Positions 52,354 through 62,245 of a stretch of DNA of 64,000 nucleotides are shown here, in pieces. The position numbers were made by a program, and so were the translations under genes. Position 1 is the stretch's first letter, and the number at the start of each line of letters is the position of its first letter. Source of the stretch: Flavobacterium soyae (GTDB lineage: Bacteria; Bacteroidota; Bacteroidia; Flavobacteriales; Flavobacteriaceae); contig NZ_JAJQXA010000016.1 of NCBI RefSeq assembly GCF_021245985.1, positions 1 to 64,000 of the forward strand, read 5' to 3'. The notes under the pieces are model-generated. The model ran no database searches and had not been told where the DNA came from. It saw only the letters and a program-made list of their open reading frames with translations.

Positions 52354-52860
52354 TTGATATATATCTTCAAAAAAAATAAACTTTCACCGCTATTTTTTCT
52401 ATTTGCATTTTTTTTACTTTTCTCCTGTAAAGGTGACGATGATGTAAGGATGATTAGTTTAAAAATAGACCGAAAAAAAGTGACCAGCAATCCAAATGAG
52501 GAATCAGATATAATTTCATGCTTTATAAAAGAATCTGTTGGTAAATCTTTAAAAGGGATTGATACCAATAAACTAAAATATTATACGGTAGAAAGAAACG
52601 ATACTATTTTAGTAATCGCCAAGGTTACTGATATGATTGGAATTCAAAAGGCTTCACGAAAAAAAATGTTATTTGCAATACAAGATTGTTTAGCTTCCTC
52701 TGAAAGATATTATATGAAAAAGGTTTATATTGATGTAGAAGGAAACTTTAGTACACTATTGGTAAAAACGCCTATGAAATATGATTTAGATGGCAGGTTT
52801 GCCAATGAAGAATTGCTTTTGTCATTTTATGGTAAATCAAAAATTCCTTTTAAGAAATAA
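52354..52860 (+). CDS. Small lipoprotein of unknown function
   Basis: A 168-aa product with signal peptide and lipobox FLLFSC (Cys25), followed by KGDDD, which resembles the acidic surface-export signal of Bacteroidota lipoproteins. The remainder has no recognised domain. An in-frame stop (TAA 52345-52347) leaves only TTG 52354 as a start that includes the signal peptide, so a TTG start is required. It faces the convergent YetF gene, with 7 nt between the stop codons. Confidence 0.7.
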   Translation: MIYIFKKNKLSPLFFLFAFFLLFSCKGDDDVRMISLKIDRKKVTSNPNEESDIISCFIKESVGKSLKGIDTNKLKYYTVERNDTILVIAKVTDMIGIQKASRKKMLFAIQDCLASSERYYMKKVYIDVEGNFSTLLVKTPMKYDLDGRFANEELLLSFYGKSKIPFKK

Positions 52861-52867
52861 TTTTTTT

Positions 52868-53389
52868 CTAAAACTTCTGAAGGTTTTTGCGATTATGCTT
52901 ACGCTTATAATGTGTTTGTTTTAGTTTTTCCTGATCCTTAGAAATTATGCTGATTGTGCCGTCAATCTCTAACATTGCCAATTTTACATTTTTAAAAAAT
53001 TCGATTCCGTGCTCTCTCATGGCTTCTTTTAATTCTTCATCAGAAATATCTAACTTACTTAAAGCCTTAAAATCTAGTTTTCCATCGTGAATTAATACTT
53101 CGGGTTTGTCTAATAACAGATCGCCAAAAACCTTATATCTGCGAGTTAATTTTTTAATAATAAAATTGATTACAAATAAAACTAATGCGGCAACTAAACC
53201 CCCGGTAAGACTGGTGTCTGATCCTACCATTGCATTTTGAACGGAGTTACTAATTAGTAAAATCAGAATAATGTCTGCAGTATTTAATTGTGAAAGTTCT
53301 TTTTTTCCGAAAATGCGCAAGGCAATTGTCATAAAAAAATATACAGCAACGCTTCGTAAAATAATGTCTAAATAAGGAAAAACCATCAT
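52868..53389 (-). CDS. YetF/DUF421 family membrane protein
   Basis: A 173-aa protein with three N-terminal hydrophobic segments (about residues 8-24, 36-54 and 62-78) and a soluble C-terminal domain, as in DUF421 proteins. The GKKELSQLNTADIILILLISN and DKPEVLIHDGKLDFKALSK segments are characteristic. Function is unclear; relatives are linked to spore or envelope stress in Bacillus. It is downstream of the RimB-RimK gene, with a terminator between them. Confidence 0.85.
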   Translation of the reverse strand: MMVFPYLDIILRSVAVYFFMTIALRIFGKKELSQLNTADIILILLISNSVQNAMVGSDTSLTGGLVAALVLFVINFIIKKLTRRYKVFGDLLLDKPEVLIHDGKLDFKALSKLDISDEELKEAMREHGIEFFKNVKLAMLEIDGTISIISKDQEKLKQTHYKRKHNRKNLQKF

Positions 53390-53404
53390 TTTAAATTGTT
53401 TAGG

Positions 53405-53446
53405 TTAAAAAAAAGCTTTGCCAGAGTTAAAAACTTTGACAAAGCT
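53405..53446 (-). terminator. Terminator of the rimK-like gene
   Basis: Read on the minus strand, AGCTTTGTCAAAGTT pairs with AACTCTGGCAAAGCT (two mismatches) around TTT, followed by T8. Confidence 0.85.
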
Positions 53447-53482
53447 GCTAAATTATTTATTCGGTATTAAGTTTAAATGAAC

Positions 53483-54853
53483 TTAACTAAGTTTGAAATT
53501 CTTTTCAATTGCTTTGATCATTTCCCCGGCAACATCTTTGTTTGTTGCGCCTTCAATTCCTTCAAGACCTGGAGAAGAGTTTACTTCAAGCAATAAAGGT
53601 CCTTTTGAAGAACGAATAATATCAACTCCGGCAACTTTTAAATCCATAGCTTTTGCAGCCTTAATAGCGATCTTCTTTTCTTCGGCAGTTACTTTGATGA
53701 CAGATGCAGTTCCTCCAAGATGAATATTAGCTCTAAACTCGCCCGGCATGGCTTCACGCTGGATTGCTGCAACGACTTTACCGTCAATTACAAAACAGCG
53801 AATGTCTTTTCCGTTTGCTTCTTTAATAAATTCCTGAACTAAGATATTAGCATTTAAGCTTTTAAAAGCATTGATAACACTTTCTGCGGCTTTTTTGGTT
53901 TCGGCCAAAACAACCCCTTTTCCTTGTGTCCCTTCTAATAATTTGACAATTAGGGGAGAACCTCCAACCATTTTTATTAAATCGTCTGTATCTAAAGGAG
54001 AATTAGCAAAACCAGTTGTAGGGATGCCAATTCCGCTATGCAGTAATAATTGCAGAGAATATAATTTATCACGCGATTGGGTTATTGCTGAAGCAGAATT
54101 TAAACAAAAAACTTTCAAAGCTTCAAATTGACGTGTTAAGGCGCAGCCGTAAAAAGTAATGCTTGGACGGATACGAGGAATAATAGCATCAAATTGATTC
54201 AGTATTTTTCCGCCGCGATAATGTATCTCAGGTGTTTTGGCATCCAGTTTCATATAGCATTCTTTGATGTTTAAAAAATGCATTTCATGACCGCGCATTT
54301 CACCTGCTTCCATGATTCTTTTATTGCTGTACAATTCAGGATTACTGGCTAAAAGTCCAATTCTTAAACCGGAACTGGCTTTTTCTGAGTTTTGATATAA
54401 TTCTTTTAGAGATTCAGGCGTTGGCTGCCCTAACAGATATTTTTCTTCCGGATCTACCAGCACACGTCCGCTCATGGCTTCGCGCCCTAAAAGCATTCTA
54501 AAACCCATTGAGTCGCGATTGGTCAGGGTCATTTCGATTGGCCATTTTGAGTCGCCAATTCTAATGCTGGTCTGAATTACATAACGGTGTTCTCTAAAAC
54601 CGCTTGAACTTTTTACAATTCTTTTATCAACAAGCGGGGCTTCGCAGTGAATGATGGTTTTGATATTATTTTGAATTGGATTAATGTCAAATTTCACCCA
54701 ATTGGCATCATTTTTTATAAAGGGAGCTATGTTTATAGCGTGCATTGCCGAAGTTTTGGCACCAGAATCGACGCGGGCCTTAATTGTCGGGATTCCTAAT
54801 TCTGGAAATGAGCACCATTCTTCGCTGCCTAAAATGACTTTGTGTTGAAGCAT
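53483..54853 (-). CDS. rimK: Fused RimB-like retropepsin protease and RimK-like ATP-grasp ligase
   Basis: A 456-aa two-domain protein. Residues 1 to about 150 are an ATP-dependent zinc protease/retropepsin-like domain (RimB family) with the Asp motif ARVDSGAKTSAMHA (D near residue 30). Residues about 160-456 are RimK-like ATP-grasp with KLLEGTQGKGV, RCFVIDGKVVAA and LLEVNSSPGLEGIE metal-binding Glu/Asn. RimK adds glutamates to ribosomal protein S6 and RimB trims them, so the fusion couples writer and eraser. Ligase substrate in this organism is inferred. Confidence 0.88.
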   Translation of the reverse strand: MLQHKVILGSEEWCSFPELGIPTIKARVDSGAKTSAMHAINIAPFIKNDANWVKFDINPIQNNIKTIIHCEAPLVDKRIVKSSSGFREHRYVIQTSIRIGDSKWPIEMTLTNRDSMGFRMLLGREAMSGRVLVDPEEKYLLGQPTPESLKELYQNSEKASSGLRIGLLASNPELYSNKRIMEAGEMRGHEMHFLNIKECYMKLDAKTPEIHYRGGKILNQFDAIIPRIRPSITFYGCALTRQFEALKVFCLNSASAITQSRDKLYSLQLLLHSGIGIPTTGFANSPLDTDDLIKMVGGSPLIVKLLEGTQGKGVVLAETKKAAESVINAFKSLNANILVQEFIKEANGKDIRCFVIDGKVVAAIQREAMPGEFRANIHLGGTASVIKVTAEEKKIAIKAAKAMDLKVAGVDIIRSSKGPLLLEVNSSPGLEGIEGATNKDVAGEMIKAIEKNFKLS

Positions 54854-54924
54854 ACGTTGTTTTTTATTATAGAATTTAAATTCAAAAGTAGCTATTTGCT
54901 TTTACTAAAGATAGTAAATTATTC

Positions 54925-54963
54925 AAAAAAAATACCCGTTAGGTTATGAAAACGTAACGGGTA
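54925..54963 (-). terminator. Terminator of clpC
   Basis: TACCCGTTA/TAACGGGTA (54933-54941, 54955-54963) with a 13-nt loop and, on the minus strand, a T-run. Confidence 0.9.
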
Positions 54964-54992
54964 AATTATTTTTGTTATGATTTTTAACTAAT

Positions 54993-57539
54993 TTATTGAT
55001 TTGTCGGCTCTTCGGCTTTGTGTATTTCTACTGAAAGTTCTTGAGAGTCATCTTTTAAATCCATTAAGATTTCATCACCTGAATGTATTTTTGAAGTGAT
55101 GATTTCTTCGGCTAACAAATCTTCAACATATTTTTGAATTGCTCTTTTAAGCGGTCTTGCTCCAAATTGCTTATCAAAACCTTTTTCTGCAATAAATGCT
55201 TTTGCTTTGTCTGTTAAGCTTAATTTGTAACCTAATTCAGCAATACGAGAATATAGTTTTTTCAATTCAATTTCGATGATCACATCAATATCTGCTTTTT
55301 CTAAACTGTTGAATACGATTACGTCGTCAATTCTGTTTAAGAATTCAGGAGCAAAGGTTTTCTTCAAAGCATTTTCGATAATGCTTTTTGAGTTTTCATC
55401 GGCCTGAGCTACTTTTGCAGCAGTTCCAAATCCTACACCTTGTCCGAAATCTTTTAACTGACGTGCACCAACGTTGGATGTCATGATAATAATAGTGTTT
55501 TTAAAGTCGATTTTACGACCTAAACTATCGTTTAAATATCCGTCATCTAAAACTTGCAGCATCATATTAAACACATCCGGGTGTGCTTTTTCGATCTCGT
55601 CTAAAAGTACAACGCAATATGGTTTTCTGCGAACTTTTTCAGTTAACTGACCGCCTTCTTCATAACCTACATATCCCGGAGGCGCTCCAACTAAACGAGA
55701 AATAGCAAATTTTTCCATGTATTCGCTCATATCGATACGAATTAACGCATCTTCAGAATCGAATAATTCTTTTGCCAGTACTTTAGCCAATTGTGTTTTA
55801 CCAACCCCGGTTTGACCTAAGAAAATGAATGAACCAATTGGTTTATTAGGATCTTTAAGTCCGGCTCTGTTACGTTGAATAGAACGTGCAATTTTAAGAA
55901 CAGCTTCATTTTGCCCAATTACTTTATTTTGGATTAATTCAGGTAATTGTGCTAATTTGTTGCTTTCTGTTTGTGCAATTCGGTTTACAGGAATTCCTGT
56001 CATCATGGAAACAACATCGGCTACATTATCTTCTGTAACTTCAATTCTGTTGTTTTTAGAATCTTCTTCCCATTGTTCTTGTGCTAAAGCAAGATCTTTT
56101 TCGATGCGTTTTTCATCATCGCGAAGTTTGGCAGCTTCTTCATATTTTTGTTTCTTAACTACCATGTTTTTCATTTCGCGAACTTCTTCTAACTGACGCT
56201 CTAAATCCAAAATTTGTTTTGGAACATCAATATTAGTAATGTGAACACGAGATCCGGCTTCGTCCATCGCGTCGATAGCTTTGTCTGGTAAGAAACGCTC
56301 AGACATATATCTGTTTGTTAATTTAACACAAGCTTCAATTGCTTCTTGCGTATAAGTAACATTGTGGTGGTCTTCGTATTTGTCTTTTACGTTGTTCAAA
56401 ATGGCAATTGTTTCTTCAACAGAAGTTGGTTCTACAATTACTTTTTGAAAACGTCTTTCAAGAGCACCATCTTTTTCAATATATTGTCTGTACTCGTCAA
56501 GAGTTGTAGCACCAATACATTGTATTTCTCCTCTTGCTAATGCAGGTTTAAACATGTTTGAGGCATCAAGCGAACCTGTTGCTCCTCCAGCTCCTACAAT
56601 AGTATGGATTTCATCTATAAAAAGAATAATGTCATCGTTTTTCTCAAGCTCGTTCATGACGGCCTTCATTCGTTCTTCAAATTGTCCTCTGTATTTTGTT
56701 CCGGCAACTAAACTTGCCAAATCAAGAGTAACAACACGTTTGTGAAAAAGAATACGTGATACTTTCTTCTGGATAATACGCAGGGCAAGTCCTTCTGCAA
56801 TAGCAGATTTACCAACTCCGGGTTCTCCAATAAGAAGCGGATTGTTCTTTTTTCTTCGGCTTAAAATTTGTGAAACACGTTCAATTTCTTTTTCGCGTCC
56901 TACAACAGGATCTAGTTTTCCTTCTTCAGCCATTTCTGTTAAATCTCTCCCAAAATTATCTAAAACTGGAGTTTTAGATTTTTTGTTTGACTTATTGGCT
57001 GGATTATTAAAACTGCTTTCCTTTAGACTGTCATCTTGTCCTGAATCGTCATTGTACGATTCGTTTCTTGGCAAGTTTTCTAAGAATTCTTCTTCGTTTG
57101 GCGTCATGTTTAAATATTGTTCTTTGGCTATGTCATAATCTATTTTTAGCTTATTCAACAGCTTGGTTGTTGGATCGTTTTCGTTTCGTAAGATGCATAG
57201 AAGCAAATGAGCTGTGCTAATCGATGAACTTTGAAATACTTTAGCTTCAAGAAAAGTGGTCTTCAGTGCCCTTTCGGCTTGTCGGGTAAGATGAAGGTTT
57301 TTCTTTTCGGCATTTACCTCAACGCTATGGTTGGCTGGACTCAGTATTTCTACTTTCCTGCGTAAATGGTCTAAATCGACTGCCAGGTTATTAAGTATAT
57401 GAATAGCTTTTCCGTTACCATCTCTTAAAATGCCCAGCATTAGATGTTCAGTACCAATAAAGTCGTGTCCTAAACGAAGGGCTTCTTCCTTACTGTATGT
57501 AATAACATCTTTTACTCTTGGTGAAAAATTATCATCCAT
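54993..57539 (-). CDS. clpC: ATP-dependent Clp protease ATP-binding subunit ClpC
   Basis: AAA+ unfoldase feeding ClpP. The 848-aa protein has two N-terminal Clp_N repeats (about residues 1-145), an acidic/Ser-rich linker (about 150-190), AAA-1 with Walker A GEPGVGKS, a middle domain with the UVR-like segment KYEEAAKLRDDE, and AAA-2 with Walker A GQTGVGKT plus the C-terminal D2-small domain. These are ClpC features rather than ClpA or ClpB. It is divergent from gyrA; an inverted repeat TGTCA-N6-TGACA lies upstream. Regulation by heat or stress is likely for the family. Confidence 0.95.
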   Translation of the reverse strand: MDDNFSPRVKDVITYSKEEALRLGHDFIGTEHLMLGILRDGNGKAIHILNNLAVDLDHLRRKVEILSPANHSVEVNAEKKNLHLTRQAERALKTTFLEAKVFQSSSISTAHLLLCILRNENDPTTKLLNKLKIDYDIAKEQYLNMTPNEEEFLENLPRNESYNDDSGQDDSLKESSFNNPANKSNKKSKTPVLDNFGRDLTEMAEEGKLDPVVGREKEIERVSQILSRRKKNNPLLIGEPGVGKSAIAEGLALRIIQKKVSRILFHKRVVTLDLASLVAGTKYRGQFEERMKAVMNELEKNDDIILFIDEIHTIVGAGGATGSLDASNMFKPALARGEIQCIGATTLDEYRQYIEKDGALERRFQKVIVEPTSVEETIAILNNVKDKYEDHHNVTYTQEAIEACVKLTNRYMSERFLPDKAIDAMDEAGSRVHITNIDVPKQILDLERQLEEVREMKNMVVKKQKYEEAAKLRDDEKRIEKDLALAQEQWEEDSKNNRIEVTEDNVADVVSMMTGIPVNRIAQTESNKLAQLPELIQNKVIGQNEAVLKIARSIQRNRAGLKDPNKPIGSFIFLGQTGVGKTQLAKVLAKELFDSEDALIRIDMSEYMEKFAISRLVGAPPGYVGYEEGGQLTEKVRRKPYCVVLLDEIEKAHPDVFNMMLQVLDDGYLNDSLGRKIDFKNTIIIMTSNVGARQLKDFGQGVGFGTAAKVAQADENSKSIIENALKKTFAPEFLNRIDDVIVFNSLEKADIDVIIEIELKKLYSRIAELGYKLSLTDKAKAFIAEKGFDKQFGARPLKRAIQKYVEDLLAEEIITSKIHSGDEILMDLKDDSQELSVEIHKAEEPTNQ

Positions 57540-57611
57540 AATATATAATTGGTATTGTAAATTTAATGAATTACAGTTTGAAAAACAAAAACCATACCCA
57601 TCGAGAACTAC

Positions 57612-57627
57612 TGTCAGCTAATTGACA
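57612..57627. promoter_or_regulatory. TGTCA-N6-TGACA inverted repeat upstream of clpC
   Basis: Perfect 5-bp half-sites (57612-57616 and 57623-57627), separated by 6 bp, between clpC and gyrA. It lies about 75-90 nt from the clpC ATG and could be an operator; no CIRCE element is present. Confidence 0.4.
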
Positions 57628-57796
57628 AAAAAAATAACAATAAAAGCGTTAAAAAACGCTTAATTTATTAACTAAAAGCTAAAATAAAGTTGTTAATAAA
57701 TCATTTAAATAAGTGTAAGGAAATAGCTGAAAAAATTTTAAAAAAACGTATCTTGGCACGCTTTGAAACTAAATAATTATTTAAACATAACAACTT

Positions 57797-60436
57797 ATGT
57801 CTGAAGGAGAAAAGTTAATTCCTATTAACATTGAAGATGAAATGAAATCTGCTTACATTGATTATTCGATGTCAGTAATTGTATCGAGAGCGCTTCCTGA
57901 TGTTAGAGATGGCTTGAAACCAGTGCATCGAAGAGTTCTTTACGGAATGTATGATTTAGGTGTAACTTCAAGATCTGCCCACAAAAAATCTGCAAGAATT
58001 GTAGGGGAGGTTCTGGGTAAGTATCACCCTCACGGAGATACCTCAGTTTATGATGCAATGGTTCGTATGGCTCAGGAGTGGAGTATGCGATATTTATTAG
58101 TTGATGGTCAGGGTAATTTTGGTTCTGTCGATGGAGACAGTCCGGCAGCGATGCGTTATACTGAGGCCAGAATGCGCAAAATCTCAGAAGATATTATGGC
58201 AGATATCGAAAAAGAAACAGTTGATTTTCAACTAAACTTTGACGATACTTTATATGAGCCAAAAGTAATGCCAACAAGAGTTCCTACTTTATTGGTAAAC
58301 GGAGCAACTGGTATTGCAGTAGGTATGGCAACCAATATGCCGCCGCACAATTTAACGGAAGTTATTAATGGTACACTAGCTTACCTTGATAATAATGATA
58401 TTGAAGTAGACGAATTAATAACACATATTAAAGCTCCGGATTTTCCAACCGGTGGTGTAATATATGGTTACGAAGGCGTTCGTGAAGCTTTTAAAACAGG
58501 TAGAGGACGTATTGTAATGCGTGCGAAAGTTGGCTTCGAAGAAGTTGACGGAAGAGAATGTATTATCGTTACCGAAATTCCTTATCAGGTTAACAAAGCC
58601 GAAATGATCAAACGTACGGCTGATTTGGTAAATGATAAAAAAATCGATGGTATTGCAAATATTCGTGACGAGTCTGATAGAAACGGTATGCGTATCGTTT
58701 ATATCTTAAAACGCGACGCTACTCCAAACGTAGTTTTAAATACCTTATATAAGTATACACAATTACAATCTTCTTTCAGTGTAAACAACATTGCATTAGT
58801 AAAAGGACGCCCTCAATTGTTGAATCTAAAAGATATGATTCACTACTTTATTGAGCACCGTCATGATGTAGTGGTTAGAAGAACACAGTTTGAATTGCGT
58901 AAAGCAGAAGAAAGAGCACATATTTTAGAAGGATTAATCATTGCTTCTGATAATATTGATGAAGTAATTGCGTTAATTAGAGGTTCTAAAAACACAGATG
59001 AAGCGAGAGAGAAATTAATCGAAAGATTTAAATTATCTGACATTCAGGCTCGTGCAATTGTAGAAATGCGTTTACGTCAGTTAACAGGACTGGAGCAGGA
59101 TAAACTAAGAGCTGAGTTTGAAGAATTAATGAAATTAATCGAGCATTTAAAAGCTTTATTAGCAGATGTTAATTTAAGAACTAATTTGATTAAAGAAGAG
59201 CTTATTGAAATTCGCGATAAATATGGCGATGCCCGCCGTTCTCAAATTGAATATTCTGGAGGAGATGTAAGTATCGAAGATTTAATTGCTGATGAAAATG
59301 TGGTAATTACAATTTCGCACGCAGGTTATATTAAACGTACAAACCTTACAGAATATAAAACACAAAATAGAGGCGGAGTTGGTCAAAAAAGCGCCGGAAC
59401 AAGAGATCAGGATTTCCTTGAACACATGTTCGTTGCAACAAACCACCAATATATGATGTTCTTTACGCAAAAAGGAAAATGTTTCTGGATGCGTGTTTAC
59501 GAAATTCCGGAAGGAAGTAAAACTGCAAAAGGCAGGGCAATTCAAAACTTAGTAAACATTGAAAGCGACGATAAAGTAAAGGCTTTCATTTGTACACAAG
59601 ATTTAAAAGATAAAGACTATATCAATACGCATAACCTTGTAATGGTTACGAAACAAGGACAGGTTAAGAAAACTTCTTTAGAGAAATATTCTAAACCTCG
59701 TGTAAATGGAGTTGCCGCTATTACAATTAAAGAAGGGGATGAATTACTTGAAGCTAAATTAACCGATGGAGAAAGCCAAATTATCCTGGCAGTTAAATCT
59801 GGTAAATTAGTTCGTTTTGAAGAAACCAAAACACGCCCTATGGGAAGAACAGCTTCTGGAGTTCGTGGAATTTCTTTAAAAGATGATACTGATGAAGTAA
59901 TTGGTATGGTTACTGTTGCTAAAAATGATGTTGCTGATTCTCAAATATTAGTTGTAACTGAAAACGGATACGGAAAACGTACTAAATTAGTTGATGATGA
60001 TGGAGAAGATGTTTACAGAATTACAAACCGTGGAGGTAAAGGGGTTAAAACTCTTAATATCACGGAGAAAACAGGAAAATTAATTTCAATTAACGCCGTT
60101 ACGGATTCTGATGATTTAATGATTATCAATAAATCTGGATTAACAATTAGAATGGCGATTGAGGATTTACGTGTTATGGGACGTGCTACTCAAGGTGTTA
60201 GATTGATTAACCTAAAAGGAAAAGATTCTATCGCTGCTGTTACAAAAGTTATGAAAGATGATGCAGAAGAAGTTGTTGTAGATGAAGATGGTAACGTTGT
60301 AGAATCTGCTATTGAAAGAGTTAAACCGGATTTAGAAGTTCTTGAAGATGACGGAACTGCTGATGACGATGACGATGACTCTGATGATGTAGTGGAAGAC
60401 GAAGATGATTCTGAAGAAGAAGAATCTGAAGAATAA
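57797..60436 (+). CDS. gyrA: DNA gyrase subunit A
   Basis: Type II topoisomerase subunit that breaks and rejoins DNA. The 879-aa protein has the catalytic Tyr in AMRYTEARM (Y121), the quinolone-determining region HGDTSVYDAMVRMAQ (79-93) with Thr82 at the E. coli Ser83 position and Asp86 at Asp87, and six-bladed C-terminal beta-pinwheel repeats with the GyrA box QNRGGVGQK. A long acidic tail (about residues 845-879, Asp/Glu/Ser-rich) follows and lies outside the pinwheel. No resistance substitution is evident from the two positions. Confidence 0.97.
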   Translation: MSEGEKLIPINIEDEMKSAYIDYSMSVIVSRALPDVRDGLKPVHRRVLYGMYDLGVTSRSAHKKSARIVGEVLGKYHPHGDTSVYDAMVRMAQEWSMRYLLVDGQGNFGSVDGDSPAAMRYTEARMRKISEDIMADIEKETVDFQLNFDDTLYEPKVMPTRVPTLLVNGATGIAVGMATNMPPHNLTEVINGTLAYLDNNDIEVDELITHIKAPDFPTGGVIYGYEGVREAFKTGRGRIVMRAKVGFEEVDGRECIIVTEIPYQVNKAEMIKRTADLVNDKKIDGIANIRDESDRNGMRIVYILKRDATPNVVLNTLYKYTQLQSSFSVNNIALVKGRPQLLNLKDMIHYFIEHRHDVVVRRTQFELRKAEERAHILEGLIIASDNIDEVIALIRGSKNTDEAREKLIERFKLSDIQARAIVEMRLRQLTGLEQDKLRAEFEELMKLIEHLKALLADVNLRTNLIKEELIEIRDKYGDARRSQIEYSGGDVSIEDLIADENVVITISHAGYIKRTNLTEYKTQNRGGVGQKSAGTRDQDFLEHMFVATNHQYMMFFTQKGKCFWMRVYEIPEGSKTAKGRAIQNLVNIESDDKVKAFICTQDLKDKDYINTHNLVMVTKQGQVKKTSLEKYSKPRVNGVAAITIKEGDELLEAKLTDGESQIILAVKSGKLVRFEETKTRPMGRTASGVRGISLKDDTDEVIGMVTVAKNDVADSQILVVTENGYGKRTKLVDDDGEDVYRITNRGGKGVKTLNITEKTGKLISINAVTDSDDLMIINKSGLTIRMAIEDLRVMGRATQGVRLINLKGKDSIAAVTKVMKDDAEEVVVDEDGNVVESAIERVKPDLEVLEDDGTADDDDDDSDDVVEDEDDSEEEESEE

Positions 60437-60482
60437 AAGTAAAACCACAAGAAAATTAAATTAAATATACAAATTGAACATT

Positions 60483-61754
60483 ATGAAAAGTAAATATGTT
60501 ATACTAGCGTCAGCTTTACTGATTTCTGTAGCTACATTTGCTCAAAAAGATCAGATTAAAAATGCTGAAAAAGCATTAAAAAGCGGTGATGCGCAAGGGG
60601 CACTTGCTCAGCTAAAAGATGCAGAGAACTTAATTGTGAATGCAAAAGATACGGAGCAGGCACAGTACTATTTTGTACAAGGAAATGCTTATTTAGATCT
60701 TGCTAACAAAAAAGTTGAAGAAAGTAAAAATTTAAGCGCAGCTGCTGACAGCTATAAAAAATTAATCGAAGTTGAGAAAGCATCTGGAAAACAAAAATAT
60801 TCTACACAAGCAGCGACTTCAATTACAAATATTAAAGGTTTGTTGATTAATTCTGCAATTGCAGATACTCAGGCAAATAAACATGCTGACGGAGCTAAAA
60901 AATTATATGATGCTTACTTGTTAGATAAAAATGACACTATCAACCTGTACTATGCAGCATCTACAGCTGTAAACGCTCAGGATTTCGATACTGCACTTCC
61001 GATGTATGAAGAGTTAAAAAAATTAAACTATTCTGGTAAAGGGACTTTATATTTAGCTACAAACAAAGCAAATAACAATGAAGATAACTTTGCTAACGCT
61101 AAAGAAAGAGATTTAGCTATAAAATTAGGAACTCACGAAAAACCTAAAACAGAAGCTATTCCTTCAAAAAGAGGTGAAATCTACAAAAATTTAGCGTTGA
61201 TTTTAGTTCAAAAAGGAAAAATTGAAGAAGCTAAGAAAGCAATTGCTGATGCCAGAAAAACAAATCCGGATGACAGTTCTTTGATTCTTACAGAAGCTAA
61301 CTTATATCTTGAAACAAAAGATTATGAGCAGTACAAAAAACTAGTTGGAGAAGCGTTACAAAAAGATCCAAACAATGCTGATTTAGTATTCAACTTAGGA
61401 GTGTTAAGTGCAAATGCAAAAAACGATGCAGATGCTGAGAAATACTACTTAAAAGCTATTGAAATCAATCCAAACTATACTAATGCATACCTGAACCTTG
61501 CGGCATTAAAGTTAGAAGCTGAAAAGCCAATTATTGATGAAATGAATAAATTGGGTACTTCTGCAAAAGATATGAAACGTTATGATATTTTAAAAGCGCA
61601 GAGAGAAGGGGTTTTTAAAGGTGTAATTCCTTACCTTAAAAAAGCAAATGAATTAGATCCTAAAAACGAAGATGTTGCTAAAACATTATTAGGAGTTTAC
61701 AAGGCATTAGAAATGACTGCAGAGGCAAAAGCTTTAAAAGCTACAATGAACTAA
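60483..61754 (+). CDS. Exported TPR-repeat protein
   Basis: A 423-aa protein with signal peptide (about residues 1-20, ending TFAQ) and multiple tetratricopeptide repeats along its length, clearest in the C-terminal half (NLALILVQKGKIEEAKKAIADARK; FNLGVLSANAKNDADAEKYYLKAIEINPN). It probably scaffolds envelope complexes; the partner is unknown. ATG 60483 is preferred to the TTG at 60474. It follows gyrA after 46 nt and may be cotranscribed. Confidence 0.85.
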   Translation: MKSKYVILASALLISVATFAQKDQIKNAEKALKSGDAQGALAQLKDAENLIVNAKDTEQAQYYFVQGNAYLDLANKKVEESKNLSAAADSYKKLIEVEKASGKQKYSTQAATSITNIKGLLINSAIADTQANKHADGAKKLYDAYLLDKNDTINLYYAASTAVNAQDFDTALPMYEELKKLNYSGKGTLYLATNKANNNEDNFANAKERDLAIKLGTHEKPKTEAIPSKRGEIYKNLALILVQKGKIEEAKKAIADARKTNPDDSSLILTEANLYLETKDYEQYKKLVGEALQKDPNNADLVFNLGVLSANAKNDADAEKYYLKAIEINPNYTNAYLNLAALKLEAEKPIIDEMNKLGTSAKDMKRYDILKAQREGVFKGVIPYLKKANELDPKNEDVAKTLLGVYKALEMTAEAKALKATMN

Positions 61755-61774
61755 TATTAGTCATTTCATTTTAT

Positions 61775-61808
61775 AAAAAAACCATCAGCCACAACTGATG
61801 GTTTTTTT
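61775..61808 (+). terminator. Terminator after the TPR gene
   Basis: AACCATCAG/CTGATGGTT stem with loop CCACAA, flanked by A and T runs. Confidence 0.9.
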
Positions 61809-61825
61809 ATGCTTAGTAAAATAGC

Positions 61826-62245
61826 TTAATTTACTAATGATACAGACAAAGTTATTGTTGTATTTAAAAGTTTTGAAATCGGACAGATTTCTTTTGCTTT
61901 TGCAGCAGTTTTTTCAAATTCTTCTGCTGATATTGATGGCACTTTTCCTTTTAAGTCTAAATGAATTAATGTTATAGAACCATCTTCAAAAGTTACTGCA
62001 GCTTCTGTAGATAAATCATCTGCAGTAAAACCTGCTTCGTTAAGTAAAAAGCTTAACTGCATTGTAAAACAGCCGGAATGTGCCGCCGCAACTAATTCTT
62101 CAGGATTAGTTCCAACTCCATCTGCAAATCTTGTTTTAAAAGACAATTGTGCGTTATCTAATGTTGTACTTTGTGTACTTATAGTTCCTTTTCCTTCCAT
62201 GCCGGTTCCTTTCCAGTTGGCATTTGCTTTTCTTGTAAATTTCAT
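61826..62245 (-). CDS. OsmC family peroxiredoxin-like protein
   Basis: Cytosolic hydroperoxide reductase of the OsmC type. The 139-aa protein has the peroxidatic Cys in AAHSGCFTMQLSFLL (about residue 58), and the second Cys in KEICPISKLL (about residue 120), as expected for the dithiol pair. FADGVGTNPEELVAAAHSGC is the classical OsmC signature. Organic hydroperoxides are the likely substrates. Confidence 0.93.
   Translation of the reverse strand: MKFTRKANANWKGTGMEGKGTISTQSTTLDNAQLSFKTRFADGVGTNPEELVAAAHSGCFTMQLSFLLNEAGFTADDLSTEAAVTFEDGSITLIHLDLKGKVPSISAEEFEKTAAKAKEICPISKLLNTTITLSVSLVN

Noticed and set aside
57875..58075. Quinolone resistance in gyrA
   Set aside because: Thr82 at the Ser83 position keeps a hydroxyl residue and Asp86 is intact, so no resistance change can be claimed.
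60190..60450. Ser-rich 86-aa ORF on the minus strand
   Set aside because: Mirror of the Asp/Glu codons in the acidic tail of gyrA.
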